DNA of 64,000 nucleotides. Origin: Collimonas pratensis. GTDB lineage: Bacteria > Pseudomonadota > Gammaproteobacteria > Burkholderiales > Burkholderiaceae_D. Below are positions 38,200 to 46,661 of this stretch, piece after piece (position 1 is the stretch's first letter; each line of letters starts with the position of its first letter). The notes beneath the pieces were generated by a model, which was not told where the DNA came from, did not search any database, and worked only from the letters and a program-made list of their open reading frames with translations. The stretch spans positions 1,736,001-1,800,000 of the forward strand of contig NZ_CP013234.1 of NCBI RefSeq assembly GCF_001584185.1. The letters run 5' to 3'. The translations under genes were made by a program, and so were the position numbers.

Positions 38200-38400
38200 A
38201 TGAACAAATCGAATCTGGCCTGGCTGGCCGCTGCGCTTGCATTGGGTGTGGGCAGCATCTATGCGATCTGGGCGGCCGAGGATTCGGGCACGGCGAAGCG
38301 TGGCGTCAGTGTCGTTGCCGCGCAAGGCAAGGGCAGCTCTCCAGACGCGGCATCGGATAAGCCAAAAGATGCCGTCAATATCAATCCATTTGGAAAATAG
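38200..38400 (+). CDS. Small membrane-anchored protein, function unknown
   Basis: 66 residues from an ATG with GGAGACGCGAG upstream. One hydrophobic helix (LAWLAAALALGVGSIYAIWA) is followed by a polar, Lys/Ser/Asp-rich tail ending NINPFGK. It lies 160 bp after the protease gene on the same strand. No family recognised. Confidence 0.55.
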   Translation: MNKSNLAWLAAALALGVGSIYAIWAAEDSGTAKRGVSVVAAQGKGSSPDAASDKPKDAVNINPFGK

Positions 38401-38464
38401 GCATGGCAGGCGAGCACTCCAGGCGTCTGCAGCAAACCAGCATGTGTAGAAGGAAGAATCAGCA

Positions 38465-38680
38465 ATGACCGCATATCTACAGCGACAAGACCGGCTGGCG
38501 CTGGTGACCCAGGCCACGGCAAACGTGACCGGCAAGCGCTATTGTTCACATCATCAGGGCGAAGTGGCGGTGACCGAGGGCGACTTCGTGATGCGCAACA
38601 AGTCGCGCCGCTGGATTTGCTTCCGCTGCCAGGAACGCAGCCAGGCGCATCGCGATGCGCTGCTGAAACGGGCGGGGTAA
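38465..38680 (+). CDS. Small zinc-ribbon-like protein, function unknown
   Basis: 71 residues, basic. Metal-ligand pairs C-x-H-H (RYCSHHQGE, about residue 27) and C-x2-C (WICFRCQER, about residue 52) suggest one zinc site. It is followed by a clear terminator. A role in nucleic-acid binding is possible but not shown. GAAGGAAGAATCAGCA precedes the ATG. Confidence 0.65.
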   Translation: MTAYLQRQDRLALVTQATANVTGKRYCSHHQGEVAVTEGDFVMRNKSRRWICFRCQERSQAHRDALLKRAG

Positions 38681-38698
38681 TTCGCTCAGGCGAAAAAA

Positions 38699-38722
38699 AT
38701 TCGCCAAGGCATGGCGATTTTT
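38699..38722 (+). terminator. Intrinsic terminator of the zinc-ribbon gene
   Basis: TCGCC and GGCGA pair around AAGGCAT, followed by five T and preceded by A-rich sequence, so it could work in both directions between two converging genes. Confidence 0.75.
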
Positions 38723-38757
38723 GTATAGGCAAGCCGCGCTGCGGCTTTTATTTGCGT

Positions 38758-39189
38758 CTAGCGGAATGCCGCCAGCGGATCGTACTGTTGTCCTGAAAGC
38801 TCTTCCTGTTCCTTGGCCTTGGCGCCATTCCTGATGAAATTGACCGTCGTGACGCGCCATTCGCCGCGTTGCAGCTTCCAACCGTGTGTCACTTTTTGCC
38901 ACCCCGGCCTCAGGTAATGCTGGTTGGTGCGCGCCAGTTCCCAATGACCGGCTTCCCATACGAACCAACCATCCACATAATCCCAGAACCCGGGGCTCCA
39001 CACCAGTCCGGCGCGCGAATGCGGCTCGGCTTCCTGCTTGGCCGGCGGCGGCGGATTCTTGAGGATGACAGCAGGGCCGCCCGGGGTAGGGCCACCCGGG
39101 GTAGGGCCGCCAGGCGCTTTGTTCGAGGCGGCCGCGAAAGACGAAAAACGTCCGGAGATGATTGCTGCGATGCTGAGATGCTGTTTCAT
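38758..39189 (-). CDS. YXWGXW-repeat secreted protein
   Basis: 143 residues. Short signal-like N-terminus, then a Pro/Gly segment with GGPTP repeats, then two tryptophan-rich repeats: LVWSPGFWDYVDGWFVWEAG and YLRPGWQKVTHGWKLQRGEW. This matches the periplasmic or outer-membrane YXWGXW repeat family of unknown function. GGAGCGCAC lies before the ATG. Confidence 0.75.
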   Translation of the reverse strand: MKQHLSIAAIISGRFSSFAAASNKAPGGPTPGGPTPGGPAVILKNPPPPAKQEAEPHSRAGLVWSPGFWDYVDGWFVWEAGHWELARTNQHYLRPGWQKVTHGWKLQRGEWRVTTVNFIRNGAKAKEQEELSGQQYDPLAAFR

Positions 39190-39557
39190 GTGCGCTCCTG
39201 AATATTTCCAGTGCTATCGATTGTACGAAGCGAGGCCCGGAAAAATGTGTCCTGTGCATTTACTTACACTTTTCACCGCTCATTTACAGCGGGTAGCCAG
39301 GGCGGACATGCGTCATGGCTGCCGGTTTCGATGTGATTTATCTATGGGAAACGGCAGCGCGTAGTGCTTCTGGCCAGCTGCCAAGGCGCTGCGTGCGTTT
39401 TGTCGATAAGACAATGAAATTACGTTTTCTGCCGTCAAAATAGAGGATTTCGACTAGCCCGGCAGATGAAGAAGCCGGATTTGTTTCTTAATGTGTCATC
39501 GCTCCTTGGGATATATTAGGCGTTCCAATCGCTGCTTAAAATCAAAAGGAAAGCGCC
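39190..39557. other. Intergenic region before the glutathione transferase gene
   Basis: 368 bp with no supported gene. A weak hairpin CCGGC/GCCGG lies near 39460-39480, followed by ATTTGTTTC. The last 60 bp probably contain the promoter of the glutathione transferase gene. Confidence 0.4.
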
Positions 39558-40208
39558 ATGACAGAGACACGCCGCGTCACTTTTTTTCATTGTCCGAACA
39601 CCCGCTCCAAGGGCACCCGCATCCTGCTGGAAGAACTGGGCGCCGATTATGAGCTGCATACCCTCAACATGAAAGCCGGCGAGCAGCGCAGCCCGGCTTA
39701 TCTGGCGGTCAACCCGATGGGGAAGGTGCCTGCCATCCGGCATGGCGAGGCCCTCATCACGGAACAAGGCGCGGTATACCTGTACCTGGCCGACCTCTAC
39801 ATGGACAAGGGGCTGGCGCCGGCGCTCGACGATCCCTTGCGCGGCCCGTACCTGCGCTGGATGGTCTATTACGGTTCCTGTTTTGAGCCGGCGCTGGTCG
39901 ACCGCGCACAGAAGAACCCGCCGCCATCGCCGACGATGTGCCCCTACGGCGATTTCGACACCATGCTGAAGACGCTCACCGACCAGTTGCAGAAGGGGCC
40001 GTACATGCTGGGCGAAAGGTTCAGCGCTGCCGACATCTTGTGGGGCACGGCGCTGACCTGGACCACCGGCTTCCAGCTGGTGCCGATGTCGCCGGTGATC
40101 CAGGCGTATATCGACAGGATCAATGCCCGCCCTGCGGTACAGCGGGTGACCGCTCTGGATGCCGAGTTGTCGGCGCAGCTCGCCAGCCAGGCTGAGGCGA
40201 AACCTTAG
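39558..40208 (+). CDS. Glutathione S-transferase family protein
   Basis: 216 residues. Thioredoxin-like N-terminal domain (VTFFHCPNTRSKGTRILLEELGADYE; NPMGKVPAIRHGEALITEQGAV in part) with the cis-Pro and the glutathione-contact E-Q pair, then an all-helical C-terminal domain (GERFSAADILWGTALTW). It conjugates or reduces electrophiles in the cytosol; substrate unknown. CAAAAGGAAAG precedes the ATG. Confidence 0.9.
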   Translation: MTETRRVTFFHCPNTRSKGTRILLEELGADYELHTLNMKAGEQRSPAYLAVNPMGKVPAIRHGEALITEQGAVYLYLADLYMDKGLAPALDDPLRGPYLRWMVYYGSCFEPALVDRAQKNPPPSPTMCPYGDFDTMLKTLTDQLQKGPYMLGERFSAADILWGTALTWTTGFQLVPMSPVIQAYIDRINARPAVQRVTALDAELSAQLASQAEAKP

Positions 40209-40264
40209 ACCAGGCGGGCGCAGTAAAAACCGCCGGCCTTCGGCCATGCCGCTTGAATAAACTA

Positions 40265-40296
40265 AATAATCCAATAATCCAATAATCCAATAATCC
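40265..40296. repeat. Four tandem AATAATCC repeats
   Basis: Four perfect 8-bp copies followed by a partial GATAAT copy, directly upstream of the DUF1304 gene's ribosome site. Copy-number changes here would alter the spacing to any upstream promoter element. Confidence 0.8.
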
Positions 40297-40314
40297 GATA
40301 ATAGGGAGCCTGTC

Positions 40315-40674
40315 TTGAATACTGTCGTCAACCTGCTGATCGCCTTGGTCGCTCTACTGCATGTGTATTTCCTGGTGCTCGAAATGTTCTTGTGGGATAA
40401 GCCGTTTGGCCGCAAGACCTTCAAGCTGACGCAAGAATTTGCCACCGCTTCGAAAGTGCTGGCCGCCAACCAGGGACTGTACAACGGCTTCCTGGCCGCT
40501 GGCCTGGCGTGGGGCATCTGCCTGGGCGATGCCGGTCTTTCGATCAAGATTTTTTTCCTGGCCTGCGTGATCGTCGCCGGCGTCTTCGGCGGCATCACAG
40601 TCGGGCGCAAGATCTTGTTCATACAGGCTTTGCCGGCTGCACTGGCGCTGGTGTTGCTGCTGGCGTTCCGCTAA
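40315..40674 (+). CDS. DUF1304 family membrane protein
   Basis: 119 residues from a TTG start (40315-40317) with AGGGAG upstream. Four membrane helices; the DUF1304 hallmark HVYFLVLEMFLWDKPFGRKTF and the asparagine-glutamine segment VLAANQGLYNGFLAAGL are present. Inner membrane, function unknown. It follows the glutathione transferase gene by 106 bp on the same strand. Confidence 0.88.
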   Translation: MNTVVNLLIALVALLHVYFLVLEMFLWDKPFGRKTFKLTQEFATASKVLAANQGLYNGFLAAGLAWGICLGDAGLSIKIFFLACVIVAGVFGGITVGRKILFIQALPAALALVLLLAFR

Positions 40675-40696
40675 TACCAATACCGCAAACTAAAAA

Positions 40697-41236
40697 CTAG
40701 AGCCGGGCTGCGCGGCCGGTAGTCACGGCGGCGCACAAGGCTTCAAGCGCTGCGCGCAATGCGGCGGAAATTTCCGGATGGACGGCGATCTGCTCTTCGC
40801 TCAAGCCTGAACCCAGGATAGGCACGGTGATCGAGGCTGGTTCGACGATCTGCGCCGACATCATCGTGACGATCTCTCTGAGCGACGCCTGTGCATGCAC
40901 AGCGCGCGGCGACGCATTCAGCAAGGCTATCGGCTTGAGGACGAAGGCTACGCAGCCTACCATCCAGTCCAGCGCATTTTTCATGACGCCGGTGATGCCG
41001 TGCGCATATTCGGGACTGGCGATCAGTAGGGCATCGGCGCTGATGATCTGAGCGCGCAGGGCAGCCACCGGCGCCGGATCGCTGACCTCGATGTCGGGAT
41101 TGAATAGCGGCAGGTCGCCCAAGCCGCCACACATTTCGACGCTGGCGCCGGCCGGCGCCAGGCGGGCCATGGCGCGCAGCAGGGCGGAGTTATGCGAGGC
41201 GGCGCGCAGGCTACCTGAGATTGCGAGGAATTTCAT
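40697..41236 (-). CDS. NADPH-dependent FMN reductase family protein
   Basis: 179 residues, flavodoxin-like fold. FMN-binding loop GSLRAASHNSALLRAM and second flavin loop SPEYAHGITGVMKNALDW are the family signatures. It reduces FMN, quinones or chromate-like acceptors with NADPH. The ATG giving MKFLAISGSL is preferred; an ATG 33 bp upstream adds a non-homologous stretch. Convergent with the DUF1304 gene. Confidence 0.88.
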   Translation of the reverse strand: MKFLAISGSLRAASHNSALLRAMARLAPAGASVEMCGGLGDLPLFNPDIEVSDPAPVAALRAQIISADALLIASPEYAHGITGVMKNALDWMVGCVAFVLKPIALLNASPRAVHAQASLREIVTMMSAQIVEPASITVPILGSGLSEEQIAVHPEISAALRAALEALCAAVTTGRAARL

Positions 41237-41307
41237 ATTGCCCGAAGGATGTGCAGGAGGGGCAACCATTATGCCAACAAGCCTGGTTCAGTGCCGGCGC
41301 AAAAAAT

Positions 41308-41347
41308 AGCCCGCGCGAAGCGTGTCCGGCGCGGGCTTTGTGCGGCG
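41308..41347 (-). terminator. Terminator of the glycine-zipper gene
   Basis: Perfect 9-bp arms AGCCCGCGC (41308-41316) and GCGCGGGCT (41339-41347). On the minus strand the stem runs into ATTTTTTG. It lies 23 bp past the glycine-zipper stop. Confidence 0.8.
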
Positions 41348-41370
41348 GCCTGGCCAAGCCAGGCGCATGT

Positions 41371-41613
41371 TTACTTGGCGGCAGCCGGTTGCGCGGCATG
41401 TGCCGCCGCTGCCTGTTCAGCCGCCTTTTTATTCGCCAGGTGACGCCCGACGACGCAGCCGCCGATAGCGCCAACCACTGCGTGATGGCCGGCATAGTGG
41501 CCGGCCACGCCGCCTACCGCGGCGCCTTTCAGGCAACCCTTGGCGCTGGCGCTGCCAGCGGCGCCAGCCAGTGCAACTGCGCATAACATGACAGCAACGA
41601 TTCTGGTATTCAT
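41371..41613 (-). CDS. Glycine-zipper secreted/outer-membrane protein
   Basis: 80 residues. Signal peptide (MNTRIVAVMLCAVALAGAAG, cleavage after SASA), then a glycine-zipper segment GAAVGGVAGHYAGHHAVVGAIGG in two halves, and an Ala-rich C-terminus. Related small proteins sit in the periplasm or outer membrane; function unknown. AGGGGAACACC precedes the ATG. Confidence 0.75.
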   Translation of the reverse strand: MNTRIVAVMLCAVALAGAAGSASAKGCLKGAAVGGVAGHYAGHHAVVGAIGGCVVGRHLANKKAAEQAAAAHAAQPAAAK

Positions 41614-41907
41614 GGTGTTCCCCTATTGATGGTAGATGGCGGCGCTTATGCCGTTTTCAGCTTGGTTTGCTGCTTTGCTTGTTTCACATTAACGCCAGGC
41701 GCCGGGCCTTCGGTTGACAAGCCGGCAAAAAATATCCGGGGAAGGTTATTGTTGACTTTTCCGTGCCAGCGATCAAGTGGTCGGCTTGCGCATCTTTTAA
41801 TGTTTAATGCAAATGAGCAATCCCGGTCAGGTGCGAAAAACCGCTGCCCCCTACAATTGCACTCATCCCCGGTGCATGCAGCCGGCTTATCCCCTCGGAG
41901 AGATGCT

Positions 41908-42912
41908 ATGCCCTACTTACGCGCAGTGATGTGGATCTGGATGGTGCTATGCAGCGCACTGGTGCAGCAGGTGCTGGCCGCTGACCAGGTCAGCAATGTC
42001 GGCATGCTCAGCCTCAGCACCAGCGGCGAATATGTAGTACCGGTCGCCGTCTGGTATCCCACCAGTGCGGCGCAAACCGAATGGCAAGCCGGCCCCTATC
42101 TGATCCACGCCACCCGCGGCGCACCGCTGACCCCCGGCTTGCATCCGCTGGTGATCATTTCGCACGGCAGCGGCGGCGGCGAGTTCGGCCATGCCGATCT
42201 GGCCGAAGCGCTGGCCCGGCACGGCTATATCGTGGCGGCGCCGCGCCACCTCGGCGACAGCCACGACCAGCCGCAGGGACGCGGCACCGACCAGCAGATC
42301 ATAGGCCGTCCATGGCAAGCGGTAGCCACGCTGGATGCGGTGCTGGCCGACCCGCGCCTGGCGCCGGCGATTGACACCAGGCGCATCGGCATGGCCGGAT
42401 TCTCGGCGGGCGGCTACACCACCATGGTGATGGCCGGCGCCAAGCCGGACATGTCCTTGATCGTGGCTTACTGTTCGGCGCATGCGGACGACCATGAATT
42501 GTGCGACCCTAGTGCAGAAAAGAAGACGGTAGTGACGCGGCCGGGCCGGGCCCTGCCTGTGGATAAACGGGTGCGCGCAGCAGTCGCCATGGCGCCGTTC
42601 AGCGTCATGTTCGACGCCAAGGGCGTGGCCGATGTCACGATTCCGCTGCGCATCTACAAGGCCAGCGACGACCAGGTCCTGCGCAATCGCTGGAATACCG
42701 ATCATCTGCTAAGCCTGCTGCCGGCCAGCGTCGAGCGCGGCGAAGTCGCGGGCGGTCACTATGTGTTCCTGGCGCCCTGTAGCGAGACGCTGAAGGCTGC
42801 CGCCCCGGCTATCTGCAACGATGCCGCCGGCATCGACCGGAGCGCGCTGCATGCCAGGCTGAACGCTGAAATCGTCGATTTTTTTGACCGCAAGCTGCCA
42901 CCGCAGCCATGA
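41908..42912 (+). CDS. Secreted alpha/beta hydrolase, dienelactone hydrolase-like
   Basis: 334 residues with a signal peptide (to about residue 22, VLAAD). Oxyanion region IISHGSGGGEFGHADLAE, nucleophile motif GMAGFSAGGYT and a late histidine in GEVAGGHYVFLAPCS complete a hydrolase triad with an Asp near ASDDQV. It resembles predicted periplasmic dienelactone hydrolases; the ester substrate is unknown. The ATG at 41908 has CGGAGAG upstream; the open frame extends further but without a signal or ribosome site. Confidence 0.82.
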   Translation: MPYLRAVMWIWMVLCSALVQQVLAADQVSNVGMLSLSTSGEYVVPVAVWYPTSAAQTEWQAGPYLIHATRGAPLTPGLHPLVIISHGSGGGEFGHADLAEALARHGYIVAAPRHLGDSHDQPQGRGTDQQIIGRPWQAVATLDAVLADPRLAPAIDTRRIGMAGFSAGGYTTMVMAGAKPDMSLIVAYCSAHADDHELCDPSAEKKTVVTRPGRALPVDKRVRAAVAMAPFSVMFDAKGVADVTIPLRIYKASDDQVLRNRWNTDHLLSLLPASVERGEVAGGHYVFLAPCSETLKAAAPAICNDAAGIDRSALHARLNAEIVDFFDRKLPPQP

Positions 42913-43002
42913 ATCGCCGGCAAGGAAGCGTCCGACCGCGCAAAAGTGCGCAGCCGGGTGCTTCCGGTTATAGAATTGAGGTTTTCACGGACGGATATCT
43001 CC

Positions 43003-43305
43003 ATGCCTCATTCCACCCATATCGGCGCCGCCGCCGCCTTGCAGACCCTGACTACCTGGACTGCGACCGCAGGCCGCGATGCGATTGAAAAGACCTTCAA
43101 GTTTGCCGATTTCAACGCCGCCTTCGGTTTCATGACCCGGGTCGCCTTGCTGGCCGAGAAAATGGACCATCATCCTGAGTGGTCCAATGTGTACAACCGC
43201 GTCACCGTGCTGCTGACCACGCACGACGCCAACGGCGTCACCGACCTCGACCTGCGCCTGGCGCAATTCATGGATGGCAGCGCCGCCGCTGCCGGCAAGC
43301 ATTGA
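43003..43305 (+). CDS. phhB: Pterin-4a-carbinolamine dehydratase
   Basis: 100 residues. Catalytic motif [20 protein letters not shown] followed by [16 protein letters not shown] is diagnostic. It dehydrates 4a-hydroxytetrahydropterin, the product of phenylalanine hydroxylase. No phenylalanine hydroxylase gene is in the window. The next gene begins inside its stop codon. Confidence 0.92.
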   Translation: MPHSTHIGAAAALQTLTTWTATAGRDAIEKTFKFADFNAAFGFMTRVALLAEKMDHHPEWSNVYNRVTVLLTTHDANGVTDLDLRLAQFMDGSAAAAGKH

Positions 43306-44087
43306 GCACCCCCGCCGCGCAGCAGCCGGTGGCGCTGATCACCGGCGCCGCCAAGCGGGTAGGGCGGGTCATCGCCGAGCGTTTCTCCGCGGCAGGCTAT
43401 GCCGTGGTGGTGCACTACGGCGGCTCGCAGCAGGACGCGCTGGCGACGGTGCAGGCGATTGCCGCGAGCGGCGCCGTTGCCGTCGCCCACCAGGCCGACC
43501 TGCAGTCGCCGCCGCAACTGACGGCAATGATCGCCGCCGCTTATGAACGCTTCGGCCGGCTCGACGTGCTGGTCAATTGCGCGGCGATTTTTTTCCCGGA
43601 CACGCTGGCCGATTTTGCGTTGGATGACCTGGAGCGCTCTTGGCAAGTCAATTGCCGTGCACCGCTGCTGCTGACCCAGGCGTTTCACCGGCAAGCCAGC
43701 CAGCGCGGCCAGCAGGGCGTGGTGATCAATGTGGTGGACCAGAAGGTGAAGGCGAATTTTCATCCAGAGGATTTCAGCTATACGGTCGCCAAGGCGGCGC
43801 TCGGCAACCTGACCGCGATGCTGGCCATGTCGGCGGGGCCGGTGCTGCGCGTGAATGCGCTGTATCCTGGCTTGATGACGCCCAGCGGCGACCAGACCCA
43901 GGCCGATTTCGAGTACTCGTCGGCGCGTTCGACGCCGCTAGGCTATATCGCGCCGACCGCCGAAATCGCCGACGCCATCTTGTTGTTGACCAGGCAATCC
44001 TTCAACGGCGCGGAATTCGTGGTCGATGCCGGCCAGAACCTGGTGCGGGTGGATCGGGATGTGATCAATCTGTACCGGGCGCCATAG
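43302..44087 (+). CDS. SDR family oxidoreductase, pterin reductase-like (FolM/PTR1 type)
   Basis: 261 residues from a TTG at 43302-43304 that overlaps the phhB stop. The nucleotide loop [15 protein letters not shown] has the TGxxxRxG form of pteridine reductases rather than the common TGxxxGxG; catalytic Y-x3-K is YTVAK, and NCAAIFFPD is the NAA-type motif. Coupling to phhB supports dihydropterin reduction (inference). The start is set by the overlap because upstream in-frame codons lie inside phhB in another frame. Confidence 0.82.
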   Translation: MSTPAAQQPVALITGAAKRVGRVIAERFSAAGYAVVVHYGGSQQDALATVQAIAASGAVAVAHQADLQSPPQLTAMIAAAYERFGRLDVLVNCAAIFFPDTLADFALDDLERSWQVNCRAPLLLTQAFHRQASQRGQQGVVINVVDQKVKANFHPEDFSYTVAKAALGNLTAMLAMSAGPVLRVNALYPGLMTPSGDQTQADFEYSSARSTPLGYIAPTAEIADAILLLTRQSFNGAEFVVDAGQNLVRVDRDVINLYRAP

Positions 44088-44171
44088 CGCACGGACCGGA
44101 AACCTGGAGGATTTGTAAGGAAAGTGGCTTGCGCTACGACCAAGCTGCACATGTTCAGCCAGGAGATGCAA

Positions 44172-44969
44172 GTGACTATTTTTATCAACCTTACTAAAAC
44201 CTTTGCTCTGGGGACCCTTGCGCTCGGACTTTCCGCTAGCGCCCACGCCGTCGAATACTCTGCGCAGAGCCCGGCCAACCGGGTCGCCCTGGTCGAGCTG
44301 TATTCCAGCGAAGGCTGCAACAGCTGCCCGCCGGCCGACCAGTGGCTGTCCAGGCTGGGCGCCCAGGCCAAGCCGGAGCAGATAGTGCCGCTAGCCTTGC
44401 ATGTCGATTACTGGGATAACCTCGGCTGGAAGGATCGCTTCGGCGATCATCGTTTCACCGCGCGCCAGCAGGAGCTGGCGGGCTATGCCAAAACCACGCT
44501 GGTGTACACCCCCGAAATCTTTGCCGGCGGCCGCGAGCTGAGGCGCTGGAGTTCCGGCAACGCGTTCGACGCCGCCATAGCCAAGATCACGGCACAGCCG
44601 TCGCCGGCCGATATCGCGATCAAATTGTCCGGCACCGCGCCACGCAGTTTCGACCTCGCTGCCAGCGTCAAGCTGCGCCAGGATTCCAAGGATGGCCACG
44701 ATGCTTATGTCGCGGTGTATGAAAACAAGCTGGTGTCGAACGTGGCCGCCGGCGAGAACGGCGGGGTCACCCTGCATCACGACTACGTGGTGCGGCGCTG
44801 GCTGGGCCCGTTCGCGCTGAAAAACGGCATGGTGCAGATCCATGAAAAGCTGGCGCTCGACAGCATCGCCGCCGACCTGCGCGCCGACCGCTTCGGCATC
44901 GTCGCCTTCGTCCAGAATACGAACAGCGGTGAAGTGCTGCAAGTTGCCAGGCTGGCGGTTGATCACTGA
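44172..44969 (+). CDS. DUF1223 family secreted thioredoxin-like protein
   Basis: 265 residues. Signal peptide (VTIFINLTKTFALGTLALGL, cleavage after AHA), then ALVELYSSEGCNSCPPADQW with a C-x2-C redox motif, HVDYWDNLGWKDRF and VYTPEIFAGGRE, all DUF1223 hallmarks. Probably periplasmic; function unknown. AGGAG overlaps an ATG at 44166 but is 6 nt from the GTG at 44172, which is chosen. Confidence 0.85.
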   Translation: MTIFINLTKTFALGTLALGLSASAHAVEYSAQSPANRVALVELYSSEGCNSCPPADQWLSRLGAQAKPEQIVPLALHVDYWDNLGWKDRFGDHRFTARQQELAGYAKTTLVYTPEIFAGGRELRRWSSGNAFDAAIAKITAQPSPADIAIKLSGTAPRSFDLAASVKLRQDSKDGHDAYVAVYENKLVSNVAAGENGGVTLHHDYVVRRWLGPFALKNGMVQIHEKLALDSIAADLRADRFGIVAFVQNTNSGEVLQVARLAVDH

Positions 44970-45059
44970 GCGTTCAGCCTGGCTGAATTGCGTTTATCGA
45001 TAATTTCCTAAAACGCGGTAAAACCATCCCCCGATTTTCCGTCGCGCTTGAGACACGCA

Positions 45060-45126
45060 GCTAAATGGGGTCAGAGTGAACTTTCTGCGCGCTTTTTGCA
45101 GAAACTTCACTCTGACCCCAGTTAGC
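45060..45126. repeat. GGGGTCAGAG palindrome, copy C
   Basis: GCTAAATGGGGTCAGAGTGA pairs with a downstream complement ending CCCCAGTTAGC; the centre pairs TTTCTGC with GCAGAAA. The 3' flank GGCACTACGGAGTG resembles those of copies A and B. Confidence 0.8.
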
Positions 45127-45194
45127 GGCACTACGGAGTGCATGCCTCTCCGGTAGAAAAACTATGTGGTGCGCCGAATCTTTCTCCGAATCCG

Positions 45195-45258
45195 TCATGC
45201 GGGGTCAGAGTAATTTACGACGATACAGCCGTCGTAAAAAAACTCTGACCCCGCATGA
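45195..45258. repeat. GGGGTCAGAG palindrome, copy D
   Basis: Perfect 17-bp arms TCATGCGGGGTCAGAGT (45195-45211) and its complement (45242-45258), with inner stem TTTACGACG/CGTCGTAAA. The outer arm bases differ from copies A-C but the GGGGTCAGAGT core is identical. It ends 10 bp past the amidase stop and could serve as its transcript end. Confidence 0.8.
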
Positions 45259-45267
45259 CTCTGCTCT

Positions 45268-46626
45268 TTAGTGGTTGCGCAACAAGGCTTCCACCGCCAG
45301 GCCGATCTCCAGAATCTTCCTGTCCTGGCCGCCAATACCGGCCAGCATCAGTCCCACCGGCGCTTCACCGGCAGCATGGCAAGGAAGCGACAAGGCGCAG
45401 CCGTCGAGGAAATTGATCAGCGCCGGATTGCGCAGGATCATGCCATTAGCAGCGAAGTAGGCTTCATCGCTGCCTTCCAGCGCTGAGATCGGCGGCGCGA
45501 TGATAGGGACGGTCGGCATGATCATGGCGTCGTAGCCGGCGATGCGTTGTTCAACCGCTGCAATCCACTGTTTGCGCGCCGCGAACAGGTCGAGCAGATC
45601 GGCCGCGCTGATGTCCTTGCCACGCTGTATGCGGGAAATCACGCGTGGATCGTAGCTGGCGGCGTGCTCGGCGATCAGCTTGCGATGCCAGGCATAGGCT
45701 TCCGCCGCAGTGAAGCCGCCTTTGGCATTGATTACCCCAGCAGTCGCAAATTCCGGAACTTCCACGTCGTCGATCAGGGCGCCGGCCGCCTGCAGCCGAG
45801 CGCGCGCGCGCGCGAATGCCGCAGCCACCTGTTGATCGATGCCATCCAGCACCAGCGTGGAGGGTGCCGCCAGGCGCAAGCCCCGCAAGGAAAAAGGCTT
45901 CAAGGCCGGCACCGGTTCGCCGGCCAGGATCGCGTCCAGCACTGCGCAGCAACTGACGCTGGCGGCGATCGGGCCAAGCGAATCCAGCTGCGCCGACAGC
46001 GGCAGCACGCCTTCCAGCGGTACGCGGCGCGCGGTTGGCTTGAAGCCGGTCAGGCCGCACAGCGCCGCCGGGATGCGCACCGAGCCGCCGGTATCGGAAC
46101 CGATGGCGGCAACCGCCATGCCGTCGCTGACGGAGACCGCGGCGCCGGAGGAAGAACCGCCGGGAATCCGTGCATTGGCGCGGTCCCAGGGATTGCGCGG
46201 GGTGCCGTAATGCGGATTGATGCCGAGCCCGGAGTAGGCGAATTCAGTCATGTTGGTGCGGCCGACGATCACCGCGCCCGCCGCCAGCAGGCGCTGTACC
46301 ACCACCGCGTTGACGCTGGCCGGCGCCGCATCGTTCAGCGCCACCGAGCCGGCGCGAGTCACGCTGCCGGCGACGTCGAACAGATCCTTGACCGAAATCG
46401 GCAAGCCCTCGATCGGCGAGCGCGGCTGGCCGCTGGCGCGCAACAGATCGGATGCCTGCGCCGCCGCCATGGCCGGTGCGGAATACAATTCGGTGAAGAC
46501 GCGGCGGCCTTCGCCGGCTGGATCCAGCGCACGCGTCAGCGCCGCTTCGGTAAGCGCAGCCGAGCTCGTAGTGTGCCGGCGCAAGGCCTCGGATAAGCTG
46601 TGCAGGGTAGGGAGCGTGTCAGTCAT
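45268..46626 (-). CDS. Amidase (amidase signature family)
   Basis: 452 residues. The Ser-cisSer-Lys triad is visible: Lys in LPISVKDLFDVAG, cis-Ser in IPGGSSSGAAVSV and nucleophile Ser in AIGSDTGGSVRIPAA. Hydrolyses an amide to acid and ammonia; the natural substrate is unknown. The ATG at 46624-46626 follows GCGAGAA. It is the third gene of a likely operon with DUF2848 and MFS genes. Confidence 0.9.
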   Translation of the reverse strand: MTDTLPTLHSLSEALRRHTTSSAALTEAALTRALDPAGEGRRVFTELYSAPAMAAAQASDLLRASGQPRSPIEGLPISVKDLFDVAGSVTRAGSVALNDAAPASVNAVVVQRLLAAGAVIVGRTNMTEFAYSGLGINPHYGTPRNPWDRANARIPGGSSSGAAVSVSDGMAVAAIGSDTGGSVRIPAALCGLTGFKPTARRVPLEGVLPLSAQLDSLGPIAASVSCCAVLDAILAGEPVPALKPFSLRGLRLAAPSTLVLDGIDQQVAAAFARARARLQAAGALIDDVEVPEFATAGVINAKGGFTAAEAYAWHRKLIAEHAASYDPRVISRIQRGKDISAADLLDLFAARKQWIAAVEQRIAGYDAMIMPTVPIIAPPISALEGSDEAYFAANGMILRNPALINFLDGCALSLPCHAAGEAPVGLMLAGIGGQDRKILEIGLAVEALLRNH

Positions 46627-46661
46627 ACATTCTCGCAAGTGAAATAAAGTCAGTGCTGTGT

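Noticed and set aside
41626..41907. N-terminal extension of the secreted hydrolase frame
   Set aside because: The extension contains no signal or homology, whereas the ATG at 41908 has a ribosome site and a signal peptide.
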